This document shows positions 28,818-33,789 of a stretch of 33,789 bases of DNA, in pieces. Each line of letters begins with the position of its first letter. The stretch's first letter is position 1. This stretch comes from an uncultured Caryophanales bacterium (GTDB lineage: Bacteria > Bacillota_I > Bacilli_A > RFN20 > CAG-826): positions 1-33,789 of the forward strand of contig CAMOSS010000005.1 of NCBI GenBank assembly GCA_946625055.1. The letters run 5' to 3'. The notes under the pieces were generated by a model. The model saw only the letters and a program-made list of their open reading frames with translations, did no database searches and was not told the DNA's origin. A program made the position numbers and the translations under genes.

Positions 28818-29302
28818 GAGTGTTTCTCCGCTTCGATTAGAATTCTTTGATAAGTCTTAATTGTTAACTTATCGCCCATCTCGTATTCGAGATCATTTTT
28901 TAAAGTGAATATCACTTTGTCTTGAACACTTAATCCAATAAAGTATCGAACATAGATTGGATAGACATAAAGTCCATTGATATAACAAAGTTCATCACTC
29001 TTTTTGAGGAATTCAATTTCTTCAACAGGTTTCAGTCCTTCTTCATATCCTTTGAAATAACGATATCTGTTATTGATATCACCAAAGATGGATGTAAAGA
29101 AGAAGATACTAAACCAGCCAAATAATATTGTAATGATAATCGCGATGATAAGATTAACTGTGTAATCTTCTTTTGCTAGTATAACTAGCAAGACATCCGC
29201 GCCTAAGACTAATGTGAGGATTAATGAGAATAATAAAGAATACTTTAAATAAGTAGATTTCGCTTTTTTATATTCTTCATTAATATCCACACGATAATTC
29301 AT
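28814..29302 (-). CDS. Hypothetical two-TM membrane protein
   Basis: Two adjacent TM segments and a soluble C-terminal domain; tightly packed in operon. Confidence 0.6.
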   Translation of the reverse strand: MNYRVDINEEYKKAKSTYLKYSLLFSLILTLVLGADVLLVILAKEDYTVNLIIAIIITILFGWFSIFFFTSIFGDINNRYRYFKGYEEGLKPVEEIEFLKKSDELCYINGLYVYPIYVRYFIGLSVQDKVIFTLKNDLEYEMGDKLTIKTYQRILIEAEKHS

Positions 29303-29304
29303 AA

Positions 29305-30609
29305 TTAATAATTTTCTAATCCATTAAGGATAGATTCTTTAATAATTCCACCCCAGACAAGATATCCGAAGTAAGAAAGGTGTAAACCATCCACTCTAAA
29401 GTAAGCAGCGTTTGGTTCTCCATTTTCTTTAAGCAAGGCTTTCCCTGGTTCAATAAGTGTTAACCAAGATTCATTATTATTTTGTTTTAAATAATCTTTT
29501 GCGTTGTTGTTTACTGAAGTAATAATATCAGCCTTATCTTTATAACCTGGTAAGAGGTTCATTAAAATGTATTGAACCTTGGTATCTGGAAGAGCTTCAT
29601 GAGTGTGGTCAAAGAAGTTACGTAAATTGTTCCACACTGTTTCAGAGCCTTGTCCAGAATTAATAACGTTATTAATACCGACATAGTAGACGACCATCTT
29701 TGGTTTATATGGGAACACTAATCTTTGATTGAGACATGTGTCCCATTGTTCAATGGTTGTGCCACCGATACCGTGATTATAGGAGACAATTGGATCTAAA
29801 TCTTCTTTTGAAGAAGTCCAGAACTCGATTGAAGATGAACCCGCAAGCATCACATGATAACTTTCTTCTTCTAAAGCCTTAGATTCATATTTCTTGGCTT
29901 TTGTTTCATAGTTTGTATCGCTGAGCATCCAGTTAAGTGAATTATCTTTTGCTTGAATGAGGAAAGGTTCGTTTTCACCACATGTCACAGTGATTTTCAT
30001 ATTTTCAGGATTATATGTGGCTGAAATGGTTTTACCATTTTTCACCTTATATTCCATTAAAGGCAAAACGTTGTCTTTGCTTTGTTCTAACTTCATTAAT
30101 GAAGCAGTTGGAAGATTTAAATAGCCTCCTACCACTTTGAAGTTCATGATGGAATTAATGACATAATCTGTAGAGGCTGTGTCTTCTAAGACTGTAGAAG
30201 GAGGAGTATAAGATGGCTCTTCCATTTTTTCTTTCTCCGCCATTTTCCAGCCAGCAAAGATTCTGGTGTTCTTCATAACTTTATCAGTTTCAAAGTTCCA
30301 CTCATTTTCACAAGCTTCTTCTTTGTACCAACCATTGAATTGATAATTCTTTCTTGTTGGTTCTTCACTTGGTTTAGAAACAAGGCTATTTTCATTAACC
30401 TGAACAGTTTTGAAGATAAGGTTATTTCCTTTACCTTTAAAACCATTTGAGAGAGTGAATTCTTGTCTCAAATAATTGCTAAAGAAGTCGACATAATAGG
30501 TTTTAGGTTCTTCGGCTTTAGAGTATCTAAGTGTGGTACTTGTGGCAATTACTCCAAGACATGAAATAGATAAACCTAAAACGGAGATAAATAATAGTTT
30601 CTTATTCAT
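29305..30609 (-). CDS. Secreted SGNH/GDSL-like esterase with N-terminal InlB B-repeat-like module
   Basis: Signal-like N-term; KPSEEPTRKNYQFNGWYKEEACENEWNFETDKVMKNTRIFAGWK repeat; SGNH blocks VMLAGSSSIEFW, VVYYVGINNVINSG, VDGLHLSYFGY. Confidence 0.82.
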   Translation of the reverse strand: MNKKLLFISVLGLSISCLGVIATSTTLRYSKAEEPKTYYVDFFSNYLRQEFTLSNGFKGKGNNLIFKTVQVNENSLVSKPSEEPTRKNYQFNGWYKEEACENEWNFETDKVMKNTRIFAGWKMAEKEKMEEPSYTPPSTVLEDTASTDYVINSIMNFKVVGGYLNLPTASLMKLEQSKDNVLPLMEYKVKNGKTISATYNPENMKITVTCGENEPFLIQAKDNSLNWMLSDTNYETKAKKYESKALEEESYHVMLAGSSSIEFWTSSKEDLDPIVSYNHGIGGTTIEQWDTCLNQRLVFPYKPKMVVYYVGINNVINSGQGSETVWNNLRNFFDHTHEALPDTKVQYILMNLLPGYKDKADIITSVNNNAKDYLKQNNNESWLTLIEPGKALLKENGEPNAAYFRVDGLHLSYFGYLVWGGIIKESILNGLENY

Positions 30610-31612
30610 GACATTCCTCCTTTAAATATTTGAGAAGTTCATTTTCGTTTATTGTCGCGAGGCAGATAACTTTATCTCCCGCTCCATAATAGACATATAA
30701 CTCACCATCTTTAGGAACAATCGCGGTTGGGAAGACACAACCATTGTAATAACCGTTGGTCTCATATTCTTCCTCTGGTTCCATTAAATAGTCTTTTGTT
30801 CTGGAAATCACTTTAAATGGATCGTTTAAATCGAGTAAGACTGCACCCACTCTATAAGCATCATCTTTACATGAAACACCATGATAGATGAGTAACCATC
30901 CATCTTTAGTTTTTAAAGGCGGGCAACTAGCCCCAATCTTTTTATCTTCCCACCATTCTTTTCCTTTCATGAGGAGAGAATAGTTATTCCAGTGAAGTAG
31001 ATCATCACTAAAGGAAATCCATATTCCTGGGTTTTCATTTGGATAGCCTTCTCCGCATCTTTCCATCGCTCTTGAAAGCATGAAGAATTTTCCATTAATT
31101 TTCTCAGGGAAAATGACGACATCTCTATCATCGAAATGTGGGTCAGTAATTGGTCCAAGTTTCTTCCACTTTCTCAAGTCTTTAGAAATCGCTAAATGGG
31201 TAAGGGTATTATTCCAAACTAAGACTTTTGGTCCAAACTCAGGTTTGAATCCAAAGTATTCTTTATCTTCTCTCCAATATTGTCCTGGAGGGAATGGACG
31301 AGAGGCATATGTTAAATAGAAATAGTCTCCCATCTTGATTAATCTTGGATCTTCACATCCACCCGCGTCTAATCCATTTGGATCACCGCTGATAAGAGGT
31401 TTATCACTTTCACGATTAAAGTGGATACCATCTTTAGATGTCGCTAAACCAAGATGAATGATATGAGTTTTATCATTACCTGCCGCTCTATAAATCATAT
31501 AGAAAGTATCATCCACTAACATAGCTGCAGGATTTAAAACACATAATTCTTCCCATTGATTAGAAGGATTTGGTTTTAAGATTGGATTTTCTTTACATTT
31601 ATTAAATCTCAT
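30602..31612 (-). CDS. Glycoside hydrolase family 130 (beta-mannoside phosphorylase/mannosidase-like)
   Basis: NPAAMLVDDTFYMIYRAAG, GGCEDPRLIKMGDYFYLTYAS, DDRDVVIFPEKINGKFFMLSR, GASCPPLKTKDGWLLIYHGVS. Confidence 0.9.
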   Translation of the reverse strand: MRFNKCKENPILKPNPSNQWEELCVLNPAAMLVDDTFYMIYRAAGNDKTHIIHLGLATSKDGIHFNRESDKPLISGDPNGLDAGGCEDPRLIKMGDYFYLTYASRPFPPGQYWREDKEYFGFKPEFGPKVLVWNNTLTHLAISKDLRKWKKLGPITDPHFDDRDVVIFPEKINGKFFMLSRAMERCGEGYPNENPGIWISFSDDLLHWNNYSLLMKGKEWWEDKKIGASCPPLKTKDGWLLIYHGVSCKDDAYRVGAVLLDLNDPFKVISRTKDYLMEPEEEYETNGYYNGCVFPTAIVPKDGELYVYYGAGDKVICLATINENELLKYLKEECHE

Positions 31613-31623
31613 AAGCCACCCTC

Positions 31624-33789
31624 CTATGCAATAACTCTCTTTACGATTGGATCATCGTATTCGATTAAGTTTGTGAGTTTGATATTGTCGACATAAATCT
31701 GACTTTGTGATTTATCGCTATTAACAATACCAAATGAAATAGATTCAATTGATTTAGCGTAGTTCTTGGAGATGGTTTTATCTGAACCATTAACGTCTTT
31801 AAAGTAATCGAAACCAATCTCATAATGAGTCCATTCGGTTGGAATGTTTGTTAATGTGTACCTCATCTTATAAAGCGTTGTTCCTGAACGCCAATTGAGA
31901 TTGAGATAAACTGTGGCTTTACCATCACCTTTAATATCGATACAGAAGCCCTTAGCAATCACTGTATTAGAGAATTGAGAAATTCTATCATAAGAGACTG
32001 AATCAGAACCTTTATATTGCATCATCATTGAATGGACTCCACCTTCGCTAGAAACATCATTAGAAAGTTCCATTAAGTTATATTCTTTTTCAGTAACATA
32101 ACTCCATAAATCAAACACTTCTTTGCTTTCAGTATATTGTTCCATTGTTTCAACAGTTGTTGTTGTCACATTACCTTCATCATCGGTATCAGGTTTGATT
32201 GTGGTGTCTAACTCAATAATTGAAGATTCGGTAGCGTTCTTAAAATAAATCTCATCGATATAGACAGGGTTAGCAATTGCATATGTTGGAACGTGATTAC
32301 CCTCTGCATCATAATAGAGGTATTTAAATCCAAAGGCCATGTGGATAATGTGTTCACTGGAAAGTGGCTGTGCTTCATCAATCAAATCATCTTCGTTAAC
32401 GCATGTAAAGTCATTAAAGCTAATGGTGTAAACACTCCATTCTTTTTTAACATGGTCGATGACATAACGATACCATTCACCACTATCCATGGTTAATTGG
32501 ATAGTCATTTCAGCAGCGATATCTTCATCTTTTAGATGTGGGAAGTTATCGTTAAATCTGACAGAGGCATCCTTTAACCAAATTTGTAAGGCATTTTTAT
32601 CTGTGCATTGTTTTGAATCCATATAAAGTTGATAGACTGCCATTTCCATGTCTGCTTTATAGTCAAATTCTGCGCAATATTTGTTGGTTGAACCTCCAGC
32701 TTTGTGAACTTTATCAAGTTTCATTGATTCATCTTTATTCTCTACTGATTGATCCCAGTAGTAATACATTTCTGTGTAGATATTATAATCATTGAAGTCT
32801 TCAATAAGTCCTTCGCTAGAGACAGTGCGTTTTCTGTTTTCAATAACATCATCAATCTTAATGACTTCAATATCTTTGACTGATAGTGTTCCAGAAGAAT
32901 ATGTATTAGCAAGGCCAATATTAAATTTTTGAATGAAGAAGAATTGTTTTGCCCCATCACCATTCATATATTCCACTCTTTGGAATGCTTTAAGAGGAAT
33001 GATGAGTTCTTTATAGTCATCTTTTACTAAATCAGTAAATGGCATCTTGAACTGCCATCTATCATTGTCCTCTTCAAGAATTCTAAAGTAGAAAACTGAA
33101 GTTGATGATGCGCCTGTGTATTTTACTTTCATTCTTAACGCGTCGCCTTGAATAAAGAATTTATAAACGTTCGCGTTTTGGAAACCATAACCATTAAATC
33201 CATCATCTTTAGAGAAACTTAAAGTTAACTCTGTTCCATCATCAGAAATGGTTTTTCCAAAGTTATAGTTTTCATAAGTCCATTCAGACATAGGTGTGCT
33301 CTTAAAGTCCATCTTGTCCATGAACATATTTTTATAATTATTGAATTGAACAGCTTTAATATCTGAGAATAAGCAAATACCATCTCCGAATGTTCTTTCA
33401 AAAACAATTTCAAAGTATCTAATATGTTGCCAGTCAAATTTTCTATTAAAGATATTTGTTCCTGCAGTTCTTAATGTGAAGTCCTGATATCTCATAACAA
33501 TGGTTTGTTTCGCGTTGTTAGAGACTTGGACTTTTTGATGCCAGTATTCACCATCATAGTCAAGAACACGGACTAAGATTGTCGCATCATGTCCGGAATA
33601 ATAGAAATTGAAATAGAATGAGTCTGTTCCATATAATTCTCTATCTTCATTTTTAGTAATAACAATCCAACCATCACTTGATGGAACACCTCTTGAGGTG
33701 TGTTCTTTATCAAAGACGATGGCTAAAGAATCTTTACCAGTTCCAAAGAAGTCATTTCTATCGATGGAAATATTCGCAAAGCTTCCTTC
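31624..33789 (-). CDS. Large multi-module carbohydrate-binding-like protein, 5' end outside window
   Basis: Supplied ORF starts at 33495 but the frame stays open to 33789 (EGSFANISIDRNDFFGTGKDSLAIVFDKEHTSRG...EYWHQKVQVSNNAKQTIVMRYQDF). Repeated jelly-roll-like modules ending in V/IxxI strands (LSVKDIEVIKIDD, PVYIDEIYFKN, QIYVDNIKLTN). Confidence 0.75.
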   Translation of the reverse strand, partial: EGSFANISIDRNDFFGTGKDSLAIVFDKEHTSRGVPSSDGWIVITKNEDRELYGTDSFYFNFYYSGHDATILVRVLDYDGEYWHQKVQVSNNAKQTIVMRYQDFTLRTAGTNIFNRKFDWQHIRYFEIVFERTFGDGICLFSDIKAVQFNNYKNMFMDKMDFKSTPMSEWTYENYNFGKTISDDGTELTLSFSKDDGFNGYGFQNANVYKFFIQGDALRMKVKYTGASSTSVFYFRILEEDNDRWQFKMPFTDLVKDDYKELIIPLKAFQRVEYMNGDGAKQFFFIQKFNIGLANTYSSGTLSVKDIEVIKIDDVIENRKRTVSSEGLIEDFNDYNIYTEMYYYWDQSVENKDESMKLDKVHKAGGSTNKYCAEFDYKADMEMAVYQLYMDSKQCTDKNALQIWLKDASVRFNDNFPHLKDEDIAAEMTIQLTMDSGEWYRYVIDHVKKEWSVYTISFNDFTCVNEDDLIDEAQPLSSEHIIHMAFGFKYLYYDAEGNHVPTYAIANPVYIDEIYFKNATESSIIELDTTIKPDTDDEGNVTTTTVETMEQYTESKEVFDLWSYVTEKEYNLMELSNDVSSEGGVHSMMMQYKGSDSVSYDRISQFSNTVIAKGFCIDIKGDGKATVYLNLNWRSGTTLYKMRYTLTNIPTEWTHYEIGFDYFKDVNGSDKTISKNYAKSIESISFGIVNSDKSQSQIYVDNIKLTNLIEYDDPIVKRVIA

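Noticed and set aside
33685-33702. ACACCTCTTGAGGTGT palindrome near the right edge
   Set aside because: Lies within the open coding frame (EHTSRGVP); two-base loop and no T-tract, so likely codon coincidence

Overview
Low-GC, Firmicutes/Tenericutes-like chromosomal window. Nearly every gene is on the minus strand; the clear exception is deoD (6871-7581, +). From left to right: (i) the 5' end of rpsJ (S10) with a structured leader and strong promoter; (ii) a queuosine-salvage operon, preQ1-I riboswitch - queT - tgt - queA - queH; (iii) a kinase-fold protein with an apparently lost DFG-type Asp, and a 44-aa rubredoxin-like ORF missing from the ORF track; (iv) housekeeping and membrane genes (pepC, DUF2188, deoD, mscS, a methyltransferase, a CDF transporter, cdaA); (v) a metal-resistance operon, cadC-like - cadA-like - RQC-like winged helix, with two operator palindromes on its promoter; (vi) a P-type ATPase - HAD-IIA - MFS - GDPD operon; (vii) a long tightly packed operon (~33789 to 20934) that looks like a beta-mannoside/glycan-use locus: a multi-jelly-roll secreted protein (cut by the window edge), GH130, SGNH esterase, three membrane proteins, an MsmK/UgpC-like ATPase with a ~270-aa C-terminal extension, phosphohexomutase, manA, alpha/beta hydrolase, DUF4886-like SGNH protein and NUDIX. 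The items most worth follow-up are the compact promoter/13-bp hairpin/terminator element at 9326-9427 ahead of a hypothetical-mscS pair, the extended ABC ATPase with its adjacent membrane module, and the Cys/His-rich insertion in the ArsR regulator. No CRISPR, tRNA, rRNA or mobile element was recognised. All family calls come from reading motifs by eye; no database search was run.
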